Part shown: positions 44,201-51,868 of the stretch, in pieces
Numbering within the stretch: the first letter of the stretch is position 1
Layout: every line of letters begins with the position of its first letter
DNA from: Pseudomonadota bacterium
GTDB lineage: Bacteria > Pseudomonadota > Gammaproteobacteria > Burkholderiales > Methylophilaceae
DNA: 64,000 nucleotides
Assembly: GCA_029563075.1 (NCBI GenBank)
Contig: JAKQTN010000025.1
Coordinates: forward strand, 186,001 to 250,000
Direction: 5' to 3'
Program-made: the position numbers and the translations under genes
Notes under the pieces: model-generated
What the model was told of the DNA's origin: nothing
The model's input: only the letters and a program-made list of their open reading frames with translations
The model's database searches: none

Positions 44201-46449
44201 TTACCTACCTCACACTTTAGAACTTGTAGATCATTTTCACCAACGATTAAAGAAATCGCTGGAAATCCGTCTTCTGCCATACCAAGTGATAAAAATACAA
44301 CCTGGTAGAAGTCATCTTTGCTAGGTTTTGCAGAATGTCCCGCAGGGTGACTGTGCCATTCGCCTATATATCCAACCATATTGGCTGTCTTTTTTGCTAT
44401 CTCCTGCACCTGTTGCTGAGTACCCTTTGTACCTCTCTCAAAAGAAGTTGGGGATGCGATGCTATCAACTGGGGCTGATAAAATATCTACTATAACAATA
44501 GTCTTTACATTAAAGTCATAGTAGCCAAGCAAAATTCCACCTGTTTCATTTGGTAATCCTTGCGCTCTAAGACTCTTTATTTTCTTTATCAAACCTTCGT
44601 CTATATAGATGTCAAAATCATCGATTGACATGCATATTTCAGGTTCTGGAACTATATAGTAACTATTGACGCTACCATCAGTGTTATTTTTGTTCCAAAC
44701 ATGTATTGCCGCTTTTGTGGTTTCAGAAATTGTAATTACCTGTTCAGATAACGTAGTAGCGTGGCTCATTATCTTAGAATAAGGCATGACGAATGAGATA
44801 TCGCGACAACTTGAACCACTGATAAATGACCCACCAGAATCATGTAAGTTGTGTTGGCCTAGCTCTTGATTTATCAATGCTCGATAATATTGAGCCTCTA
44901 ATGTTCTAAGGCGAATTTTTCGTTCTTGATCCTCAGCCAAGAGAACTGAGGAATTACCATTTGGTGTGATAAATACAGATATATGTCTGGATACATCATC
45001 TCGTTTGCTGACCAATCGCGGATAGTTAATAGTCGTTGAGGCATCTATTACTAGACTAGAAAGCTTATGAGCATCTAACAAAGATTGATTCGAAAACTCA
45101 CATCCATCAGAATTAATGCCTGTAACCTTTGTCGCACCTAAAGTAATACTGTAAGCATGCTGCACAGCAACATCGACTTTCGGCAGACCTACATCTGTTG
45201 CAACCCCAACGTGCCTCACTAGGTTATGTGGCTTGAGGTGGTCATCATCTATTACGGTCCAAACACCCCAGCCACTGCGAGTCCATAAATCTAATAAAAC
45301 ACTGCCTAAGGCTCCAACACCTACAAGAATCCCTTTTGGACCAGGATTGATAATTCCAGATTTTATACGTGAAGCTTCTGCTGAATTAAAATATAGAACC
45401 GTCATGTTATCAATTGCCTGTGAACGCCATGAGGCTTCTTCACTTACATCTACAGTACCCATTGCATCATTGAACACTTTGTTTTCATGCTTCATCAGAA
45501 AACCCATACTGACACCCAAAGTTAGCGAGCCTACAGGTGAGAAAAATGCATTATGGGAAACTCTCTCTGGATCAGTATCCTGCTCTCTTTTAATAGGAAC
45601 CGTGATTACAAAAACTGTCATATTGTGATCAGTAGCTATATCTACTCCGCCTTCTGGTACAGCAAGTTTGGTTTTGAGCGAATCAATCAGGTTGATATCT
45701 TTTAATTGGAATAAATTAACGAGATCGCCCATGTTATAAGGGCTTTGCTCCACCTGACTGTGCACTATTGGTGGTAAGGCAAGTTCAATAACAGATACTC
45801 GTTTGTCATTGTTGGTCAGTTCAGGCGATCCTAAAGGCCAAGCAAAGATGGTCAACCCCTTACCCTCCCGTTCTGGCCCTATAATGAAAGTGAACGCAGT
45901 ACTTGCATCTTGTAGCTCTTTAAAGTTAGAAGGTAATACCAATTCATACTTAGAGTAAAAAAACAAACCCTCTACAGGCTGATCTGATGCATGCAATTCT
46001 CCACGGGAGCTTTTTTCTAACCACCAGATTATTCTTTTTAAGAAATTTTGAGGTGTCCAAGAACGAAATATATTTTCAGGGCTATCAAAATAAAGGCATA
46101 GCTGGGCAGGTGAACCCGTCCTAGTTTGGTTTTGATGCAATAGAATTGGGAAGTTTTTTCTTAGAGCCAACACATGAATAAGCTGTTTTTCGTTAACATC
46201 TATTTCTAGTAAAAGTCTTTCGCGATAAAGTATCCCGTTAGAACTTCTTGATGGCACTTGATCGCAAGTAACATCAACTACCAAGCACTCAAATTTAAGT
46301 ACAGAGTTGTGAACTGCTCTTAGTACCTTAATCAGGCTATATTCGTTATTTTGTTTTATTGCACTGTAAAGGCTTAAACTTCTCGGCAAAGTAAGATCTG
46401 AGGCGGAGATTTCTTCCAACCACCCCATATCGTGATACTCGATATCCAT
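44197..46449 (-). CDS. E2-E1-JAB triple-domain protein (ubiquitin-like conjugation and deconjugation)
   Basis: The 750-residue protein combines three modules. Residues about 55-165 look E2-like: PILLHQNQ, then the likely catalytic C118 in SPAQLCLYFD, then a WTPQNFLKRIIWWLE helix. Residues about 365-560 are an E1/ThiF adenylating domain with GVGALGS (377-383), DDDHLKPHNLVRH (401-413) and a candidate catalytic Cys at C548 (SGSSCRD). Residues about 615-750 are a JAB/MPN peptidase with the JAMM residues E635, H699, H701 and S710/D713 (WHSHP followed by PSKDD). Residues 170-365 match nothing I know. Its ATG overlaps the MBL stop (TAATG). Confidence 0.85.
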   Translation of the reverse strand: MDIEYHDMGWLEEISASDLTLPRSLSLYSAIKQNNEYSLIKVLRAVHNSVLKFECLVVDVTCDQVPSRSSNGILYRERLLLEIDVNEKQLIHVLALRKNFPILLHQNQTRTGSPAQLCLYFDSPENIFRSWTPQNFLKRIIWWLEKSSRGELHASDQPVEGLFFYSKYELVLPSNFKELQDASTAFTFIIGPEREGKGLTIFAWPLGSPELTNNDKRVSVIELALPPIVHSQVEQSPYNMGDLVNLFQLKDINLIDSLKTKLAVPEGGVDIATDHNMTVFVITVPIKREQDTDPERVSHNAFFSPVGSLTLGVSMGFLMKHENKVFNDAMGTVDVSEEASWRSQAIDNMTVLYFNSAEASRIKSGIINPGPKGILVGVGALGSVLLDLWTRSGWGVWTVIDDDHLKPHNLVRHVGVATDVGLPKVDVAVQHAYSITLGATKVTGINSDGCEFSNQSLLDAHKLSSLVIDASTTINYPRLVSKRDDVSRHISVFITPNGNSSVLLAEDQERKIRLRTLEAQYYRALINQELGQHNLHDSGGSFISGSSCRDISFVMPYSKIMSHATTLSEQVITISETTKAAIHVWNKNNTDGSVNSYYIVPEPEICMSIDDFDIYIDEGLIKKIKSLRAQGLPNETGGILLGYYDFNVKTIVIVDILSAPVDSIASPTSFERGTKGTQQQVQEIAKKTANMVGYIGEWHSHPAGHSAKPSKDDFYQVVFLSLGMAEDGFPAISLIVGENDLQVLKCEVGK

Positions 46450-47606
46450 TACCCAGCTCTCGGTGGCTTTACTGACACTAAGAATGATGCGCCAGTGGTT
46501 GCCGCCTTAATTAACGAAATACCGCTGCTTGCAATTTCAAATCTAATTGGCTTAGGCTTGTTGGCATTAGGTTCTTCCATAGTCACTAGAAATTTCCTAC
46601 CACCTACTTTATCGATATATTTTTCGTATGTTTTTCGTGCTTGAATATGTGGAGGTTGAACTTGTTCATACGATTCTTTAAGATCAGTAACTGGGCAACT
46701 TGAGCTAACTATATAAGCATTGGCTTTACCTGCTAGCAGTATTTTTTCAACGAGCGGCTTAGGTGTAGTTTCCTTATCGCCTTTTTCGTCTTTGTTTAAC
46801 GACTTGTAGCTACAATGATGTGGAATATTGAAAACGTCCCATGCCAGACGATCCATGTTGCCATGATACTCAGTGATCGAGACTATATCTTCAAGTCCTT
46901 CTGAGTCAGTGTCGCCGACTTCAAGGTAATCAAAATATTCACCATCAGCATCCAGTCTGACGTTAAAAACTAGTGATGCTTCGTTTCTAATAAAGTCACC
47001 ATCGTCACAATGTTTTATAAATGGTGAGTGACAAAAAAACTCCACTTTGTCATCGATTAAATTAAAACCTGGAACAATCGTACCCGCATCGACAAACAAA
47101 TGGTCCCGAGCATTTAGAGGCAACCCTCTTTCTTTAAGTTTTTCATGTAGCCATTCTTCATCTAATTTGGCTGGATGTGAGAAAACAAGTATATCTTTAC
47201 CCTCTAATAAACGATATCTAGCCTCTTGTCTAAGTATTACAAACTCTTCACTTTGTTCATCATTTGATGCGTTTTCCAATAACATTGCAGCAGGAATCCA
47301 TAAAGTATTTATTTTGATGCGACCATTACCCTGATATTTTTCGGCATGCTGTAGTTCGAAAAAATCTGTACTCCCGCTAATATGATCTTTATCTGCATGA
47401 GTGAAAGCGACGACATCAAAATCATCTCTCTCAACTGCACTTAACTCTTCTTTAAGGGTTGAGTTAAGATCTATCACAGGATCATCGGGGTCTTCACCAC
47501 ATGAACGATGACAAAAATCGAAAAGAATACGACGACCATTTGAAGTAATTACCTGACTCGTATCGCCATTTGCCACAGGGTAAAACACAATCTCATGCTT
47601 GTTCAT
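46449..47606 (-). CDS. MBL-fold metallohydrolase at the head of the E2-E1-JAB operon
   Basis: The 385-residue protein has the MBL motif HADKDH at 70-75, a central CHSPF region, VGDTDSEG and PHHCSYKSL near 265. It differs from the second MBL of the operon, with which it shares only the fold. MBL genes next to E2/E1/JAB genes were noted in comparative surveys of prokaryotic ubiquitin-like systems. AGGAGC precedes the ATG. Its C-terminus ends in ...PPRAG, a terminal Gly that could be a conjugation substrate; this is speculation. Translation is coupled to the E2-E1-JAB gene. Confidence 0.8.
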   Translation of the reverse strand: MNKHEIVFYPVANGDTSQVITSNGRRILFDFCHRSCGEDPDDPVIDLNSTLKEELSAVERDDFDVVAFTHADKDHISGSTDFFELQHAEKYQGNGRIKINTLWIPAAMLLENASNDEQSEEFVILRQEARYRLLEGKDILVFSHPAKLDEEWLHEKLKERGLPLNARDHLFVDAGTIVPGFNLIDDKVEFFCHSPFIKHCDDGDFIRNEASLVFNVRLDADGEYFDYLEVGDTDSEGLEDIVSITEYHGNMDRLAWDVFNIPHHCSYKSLNKDEKGDKETTPKPLVEKILLAGKANAYIVSSSCPVTDLKESYEQVQPPHIQARKTYEKYIDKVGGRKFLVTMEEPNANKPKPIRFEIASSGISLIKAATTGASFLVSVKPPRAG

Positions 47607-48068
47607 GGGTGCTCCTATGCTTAATAGTGGCGAATCTGAATCTTTTTAGTAATTTGCCACGATTGTTAAAAAATGTACTATCTTGCGCCTATTTATACCT
47701 AAACACCCAATATATTGTGGTTAATTAATAATTTTCAAGTGTTCATATTAAAAAATATTAATTGAATGATGCATGATGAATTTTCATAGCTATCTGGCGG
47801 CTTTACTGCAATGCCAATTTAATACTTATGCCCGTTTATTAACCCTTCTGAGGGCTTTTCGCCAACTACATAGAAAGAGGATATTGCTATAGCTAACTTC
47901 AACCCTAAAAAACTTACCACCTATCGAAAACCTAATCTCAGCACAACCGCAAGACAGGTCACAAACTCCCTTCTAAACGCCTCATCTACTACATCTAATA
48001 AAGTCTTTCGCGGCCTTGCAAAACACCAATCTGAAACCAACCAAACAAATAATCGTTACATCAACATA
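47607..48068. other. Divergent intergenic region plus open frame without a canonical start
   Basis: The left part (47607-47870) should hold the promoter of the minus-strand operon; I see no clear -35/-10 pair. From 47874 the plus strand is open in the same frame as the 48069 gene, with codons A-N-F-N-P-K-K-L and on to ATG 48069, but has no ATG, GTG or TTG. A ribosome-binding-like AAAGAGG (47874-47880) lies eight bases before an ATA at 47889. Confidence 0.55.
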
Positions 48069-48362
48069 ATGGAGGCACAGCAAAGTATTAATTTTATTCT
48101 AGCTCGCAGCCGCTTAATGGTTCGCCGTATGACTAGGTCTAATCAAGAGCATCAACGATTAGTAGCAACTGGTAAGGAAGATGGCTACATCAGAATTGCA
48201 TCTGGCTGGGTTGTTGATTATTTGATATTTTTACTAAGTTTGATATGGGGTGTGATTCAACCCATTGTGTTGATTTTGGTGATGTTGATAATGCGGCTTG
48301 TGCTGATTGTGGTTTTTACTGCGCTTGGCTTTTACATACTCTACGAAATCATCATTTCTTAA
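48069..48362 (+). CDS. Small membrane protein of the island (possibly N-terminally extended)
   Basis: From the first ATG the product is 97 residues with a basic N-terminal half (ILARSRLMVRRMTRSN) and two hydrophobic segments at about 47-70 and 72-95. I do not recognise it. The open frame continues 65 codons upstream to a stop at 47871, and the extra part is Asn/Thr/Lys/Ser rich, so the real protein may start at ATA 47889 or ATT 47883, or may have lost its ATG. No strong Shine-Dalgarno precedes ATG 48069, which argues for the longer form. Confidence 0.55.
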   Translation: MEAQQSINFILARSRLMVRRMTRSNQEHQRLVATGKEDGYIRIASGWVVDYLIFLLSLIWGVIQPIVLILVMLIMRLVLIVVFTALGFYILYEIIIS

Positions 48363-48363
48363 C

Positions 48364-48669
48364 TTAATCTAAATTTAAAAGCTTCATCAGTTCAGCCTTT
48401 GCAGCAGCATCAAGTTGTCCGTACCTTAAAATCAGTTTAGCTAGGTCGTCATCCCTAGTATAGAAATATGGTGTTGGTACATTCAGTACAGAAGCCAACC
48501 GTTCCACAGTAGAGTAGTCAGGCACATGCACACCGCGCTCATACTGATTTATACGAGGGCTCGCTGAGAACTCATCAATTCCCGCCGCAATACCAAGCTT
48601 CTTTTGTGATAAGCCAGATGCAAGTCTTGCCTCAACCAATCGTTTCGTAATAACTGATGTGTTATCCAT
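48364..48669 (-). CDS. XRE-family transcriptional regulator
   Basis: The 101-residue protein (MDNTSVITKRLVEARLASGL start at ATG 48669) is a compact helix-turn-helix repressor: LSQKKLGIAAGIDEFSASPRI and NQYERGVHVPDYSTVERLAS form helices 2-4, followed by a short C-terminal tail. It is convergent with the 48069 gene and divergent from 48814. The perfect palindrome at 48725-48747, within 60 bases of its start, is a probable operator, so it likely controls its own gene and the 48814 gene. Confidence 0.85.
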   Translation of the reverse strand: MDNTSVITKRLVEARLASGLSQKKLGIAAGIDEFSASPRINQYERGVHVPDYSTVERLASVLNVPTPYFYTRDDDLAKLILRYGQLDAAAKAELMKLLNLD

Positions 48670-48717
48670 CAAATCTCTATGTGCAATTAAATAACTCAGA
48701 GATTCTTAGTTTTTGGC

Positions 48718-48747
48718 TTGACTGGATACTAAGGAATACTTAGTATC
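48718..48747 (+). promoter_or_regulatory. Promoter with embedded palindromic operator
   Basis: TTGACT (48718-48723) and TAGTAT (48741-48746) are spaced by 17 bases. A perfect inverted repeat, GATACTAAG (48725-48733), GAATA, CTTAGTATC (48739-48747), fills the spacer and overlaps the -10. This is the expected layout of an XRE operator that blocks the plus-strand promoter of the 48814 gene. Confidence 0.7.
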
Positions 48748-48813
48748 GTTTGCGGTTGTGCCAAAGCAGTTAATTAGCAGTAGTGAATTTTAATCATTAA
48801 ATTAAGGAAAAAT

Positions 48814-49596
48814 ATGAATACAAAAACATCAAGTAATATGCTCCTGCCGCAGCACAACATACGCACATTCATAATAGCTCTTGTTGGGTTGGTAGTTGTT
48901 ACGTTTTCGGGTTCGGCCTACAGCGAGACAAAAAAGTCTAGCAAAAAGCCTGCTGTAGTTGCTGCCAAAGAAATGCCAGCCCTCACAGAAAATTACAAAA
49001 CAGAATTACTTTTAAGTTTTTACGACTCAATCAAGTCAAGCACTAAAGACAGTCCAGACATCGGTGCCTTGAGCGATAAATCAAAAGATTTGTTTTACAA
49101 CTGCATAGCCACACGACTAACCGATACGCTCTGGGATTCAGCAGCATTTAAGAAAACAAGATCGTTTGAAGCAGTGAATTCGCAAGAAGTGATTAAAAGT
49201 AATTACGAATATTGTCAATTACTTAGCCTTACTAACGACGCTCTGAAAGAGAGCACACCGCCAAGTACCAAGGTTACTAGCATGTCCTTTAATGATTTAT
49301 ATGTGGATTACAACAAGTTGATTGGTCAGAAAATTCAAGTCAAAGGCAATTTTTTCGTATATGGCGACTTTGGTAGCCTGTCAGAAAACGCAAGCTCATC
49401 GACCGTTCTGTATGTTGACATCAGCCAATTATCTCGGGAAAGTCGAAAATTACTTTTAAATCATTGCTCGAGTGGTTGCAATGTAGATCTCGAAGGTGGC
49501 GTGGGTGATGTGCAGTTTCAAAAAGGGATTTCAGCAACTAGGCTCTTCACATTAGTGCTTAAGTCTGGAGGGCAATACAACATAGAAACTAAATAG
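48814..49596 (+). CDS. Unrecognised exported or membrane-anchored island protein
   Basis: The 260-residue product has a charged start and one hydrophobic stretch (IIALVGLVVVTFSGSAYS, about residues 20-38) that could be a signal peptide, then a Lys/Ser-rich linker. The middle (about 55-140) is helical with conserved-looking Cys (YNCIATRL, YEYCQLL). The C-terminal part (about 155-250) is beta-prone: LIGQKIQVKGNFFVYGDFG and HCSSGCNVDLEGGVGDVQ resemble an OB-fold of periplasmic proteins. I assign no function. Its promoter carries the XRE operator and a terminator follows. Confidence 0.65.
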   Translation: MNTKTSSNMLLPQHNIRTFIIALVGLVVVTFSGSAYSETKKSSKKPAVVAAKEMPALTENYKTELLLSFYDSIKSSTKDSPDIGALSDKSKDLFYNCIATRLTDTLWDSAAFKKTRSFEAVNSQEVIKSNYEYCQLLSLTNDALKESTPPSTKVTSMSFNDLYVDYNKLIGQKIQVKGNFFVYGDFGSLSENASSSTVLYVDISQLSRESRKLLLNHCSSGCNVDLEGGVGDVQFQKGISATRLFTLVLKSGGQYNIETK

Positions 49597-49614
49597 TTAC
49601 TCACTTTTTAACCT

Positions 49615-49645
49615 GCCCGTATGGCCTAGGTCTGCGGGCTTTTTT
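49615..49645 (+). terminator. Terminator after the 48814 gene
   Basis: GCCCG (49615-49619) pairs with CGGGC (49635-49639) around a loop containing GGCCTAGG, followed by TTTTTTA. The ending TGCGGGCTTTTTT recurs at 50027-50039 ahead of the next gene. Confidence 0.65.
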
Positions 49646-49670
49646 ACGTCTATACAAAGGAGAATAAAGC

Positions 49671-49988
49671 ATGCGAATCGCCTTTGAATTACAAGGCAAT
49701 AGGCTTGAATATGAAAATGACGCCGTCACTGATGCGCTCGAAATGGGTTTTGCTTTTGGTGACGGTGAAGAAGGTCATGATTATTGCTATGCCAGTACAT
49801 GGCAAGAGTTCATTGGCACTGCCTTTCATCTTATGCAACAAACAGGCGGTACTTTATCTGTCAATGGCTATGCAATAAAAGCTGCAAAGTTTTCTGATAC
49901 CGCTGGAAAACCCGTAACCCAAAACACCCATGTCATGCTAACCAATGGTGAAACGGTTGCCCTGTCCAAAATACTCACCCCCACTTAA
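49671..49988 (+). CDS. Unrecognised small island protein (105 residues)
   Basis: The ATG follows AAAGGAG with eight bases spacing. The acidic protein starts MRIAFELQGNRLEYENDAV and looks like a small alpha/beta soluble protein (DALEMGFAFGDGEEGHDYCY, FIGTAFHLMQQTGGTLSVNG). No motif is recognised. It is followed by a second TGCGGGCTTTTTTT element. Confidence 0.55.
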   Translation: MRIAFELQGNRLEYENDAVTDALEMGFAFGDGEEGHDYCYASTWQEFIGTAFHLMQQTGGTLSVNGYAIKAAKFSDTAGKPVTQNTHVMLTNGETVALSKILTPT

Positions 49989-50061
49989 CCCATTTTCACC
50001 GCAACGCTTTGGTATCACTTAAAGCTTGCGGGCTTTTTTTCACTTATAGAAAAGGAGACTT

Positions 50062-50562
50062 ATGATTACCATTCACAATTTCAACGAAGCATTCCAGCAG
50101 TATCAATCTGGCGTTATCCCCTATCGCCTATTACAAGACCAAGCCTTAGTAATGCTAGGCATCTGTAGTAACCAACATCAAACAGTTGCAAATGCTTTAG
50201 ACATCACCGATGACGATATTAGCTGGCTACTTCAACAAGACGAAACTACTTATCAATATTCAGAATACTTGGGTGGCAATGTTTATATCTGCGAAGTAGA
50301 AGCTGACTTACTACAAATACAAGGCTGTGATTTTGCATGGGCTGAAACGCATGGTGGCGTTTGGCCTAATGTCACCGATATGGCTATGTCGTGGGATAGC
50401 TGTGGCTACTTAGCAGAATCAACAGGTGAGCCGCAATGGGTCATTTTTCTGCTGTGCTGGAATAACGCTGGTGGCAGTGTTTATTACGTACCTAAACATC
50501 TGTGGCAAGCAGCTAGAGTTACCGAGCACATTACTGCAACAGATAGTGCTTGGAATCCGTAG
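50062..50562 (+). CDS. Unrecognised island protein (166 residues)
   Basis: GGAG precedes the ATG by four bases. The acidic, aromatic-rich protein (TYQYSEYLGGNVYICEVEAD, CDFAWAETHGGVWPNVTDMA and following) resembles the small uncharacterised proteins encoded in ICE and island maintenance regions. No catalytic motif, signal peptide or membrane segment is seen. Confidence 0.55.
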   Translation: MITIHNFNEAFQQYQSGVIPYRLLQDQALVMLGICSNQHQTVANALDITDDDISWLLQQDETTYQYSEYLGGNVYICEVEADLLQIQGCDFAWAETHGGVWPNVTDMAMSWDSCGYLAESTGEPQWVIFLLCWNNAGGSVYYVPKHLWQAARVTEHITATDSAWNP

Positions 50563-50632
50563 TGCGGGTTTTTAGCCATCTTATATGTAGGCTATTTTTA
50601 GACATCATTTTTTCTTAATTAGGAGTATTGAT

Positions 50633-51130
50633 ATGCAACATACAGTTTCGCCTCGTATTCTCAAAAACGCATCCTGCCCTACTCTCTCAAATAAAGGCAC
50701 GCTTGGTTATCACATTGGCATTACCTCTAATGATGAATTGCTGATTCGTGTTGCTACTAATAGCGGTGGTGGCTATTTTAGTTCTGAGTGGGTGCCAGTG
50801 AAAACCGCACTTACCTTGCTGGAAAACGCAGATAAGCCGCTTACCTCATTTGCACTACTCACATTATTTAAAGGCAAGTCGGTCAACACCCCTGCTTTCT
50901 TATTTGCAGCACTTAAAGCTGAAGGTTTAGTTTCAGTTGATGCAGAGAATCCGCGTTGCTATGCACTTATGCCAACTGATAGTTTTATGGCAGATATAGC
51001 AACACTTAAAGCCTCTGACATTAATCTTGACGTTATAGAACCAAAAGTTAAATTGGCAGCACCTGCACCCATAGCAAAGTCTTCGACTAGCAAAAAATCA
51101 GCATCAAAATCCACGCCACAAAAGTCTTAA
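50633..51130 (+). CDS. Unrecognised island protein with Lys/Ser-rich tail
   Basis: The 165-residue product has an N-terminal globular part (LGYHIGITSNDELLIRVATN, then a GGGYFSSEW loop), a helical part with FLFAALKAEGLVSVD and a low-complexity C-terminal tail (about 140-165) of Ala, Ser and Lys. AGGAG precedes the ATG. The tail suggests nucleic-acid contact, but nothing more can be said. Confidence 0.55.
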   Translation: MQHTVSPRILKNASCPTLSNKGTLGYHIGITSNDELLIRVATNSGGGYFSSEWVPVKTALTLLENADKPLTSFALLTLFKGKSVNTPAFLFAALKAEGLVSVDAENPRCYALMPTDSFMADIATLKASDINLDVIEPKVKLAAPAPIAKSSTSKKSASKSTPQKS

Positions 51131-51356
51131 CCTTCAGCTATTAACGCTGGCTTTTCAGACCAGTGTAGTTGTAGTCCGTTACACCCAAAACTCAAACCCT
51201 CATAGCCCCTTGTAACACCTCAACACCTTAGCTTTTTACCTTAGCCAACTTGTAATACCGACCCTATACAGAACAAGTCAGGCTTTTTTCTGTTTTTTTT
51301 TTACCAATTTTTTAAATTTCTTTTTTTACTACACCCAATTTATTTAGGAGCATTTT

Positions 51357-51506
51357 ATGTACGCGCAACTTTACTTTAGTGACGCACTTGAAACCGTTTT
51401 AGCTTGGAATTTACCCGATGACTTACTACCTATTGCAATGAGTGAACAAATTAAACTTTTGGCAGGTTTCGATGTGGAAGCTCCTTGGATAGATAATTTT
51501 GATTAA
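51357..51506 (+). CDS. Small island protein (49 residues)
   Basis: The frame starts at an ATG with TAGGAG seven bases upstream and encodes an acidic, hydrophobic peptide beginning MYAQLYFSDALETVLAWNLP and ending EAPWIDNFD. Codon pattern and ribosome binding site resemble its neighbours. Function is unknown. Confidence 0.55.
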   Translation: MYAQLYFSDALETVLAWNLPDDLLPIAMSEQIKLLAGFDVEAPWIDNFD

Positions 51507-51868
51507 AAACTTGCCGCAGCAACAAACTGCGAACCTGAAATTCTGGAATTTCTGCGCAAAATCGCACGTACTGCGACTGGCAGTTTTTAGTTTTTCAGGG
51601 TTGCAGTTTATCTCGCACACCCATTGCAACCCAGTAAAAATAAGCAATTTGCATTTTTTTCAGTCGCTTGTTATTTATAGTTGTATTTAGTAGAATTGAA
51701 TTTCTGGTGGAGGTGTTTTCGAGTTGCTGGACGAAGACAAAAATATGTAATTACAACTTCCAAACCTAGGCCTCAGCAGCCTATAGATTTCCTTAAATTA
51801 AGCGCAAATGTGCACCCGCAACCACCAGGTTTTTATCGCACATAACAAACTTAATTTTTGGAGATTTT
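51507..51868. other. Non-coding region with inverted repeats upstream of the RecA-like ATPase
   Basis: No convincing gene is present. It contains GAAATTC-TG-GAATTTC (51537-51552), GGGTTGCA (51598-51605) with TGCAACCC (51625-51632), and GAACCTGAAATTCTGGAATT-type words that recur inverted at 52965-53008 on the other side of the ATPase gene. It could be an origin or a recombination locus of the element. Confidence 0.4.

Noticed and set aside
42387-47606. Ordinary type II CBASS operon
   Set aside because: Patatin, E1/E2 and JAB are suggestive, but I find no CD-NTase reading frame with GS and DxD motifs anywhere in the island, and MBL genes are not part of the usual set.
51426-51690. Overlapping short frames 3' of the 49-residue gene
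   Set aside because: They lie in a region of inverted repeats, lack ribosome binding sites and have no sensible composition.
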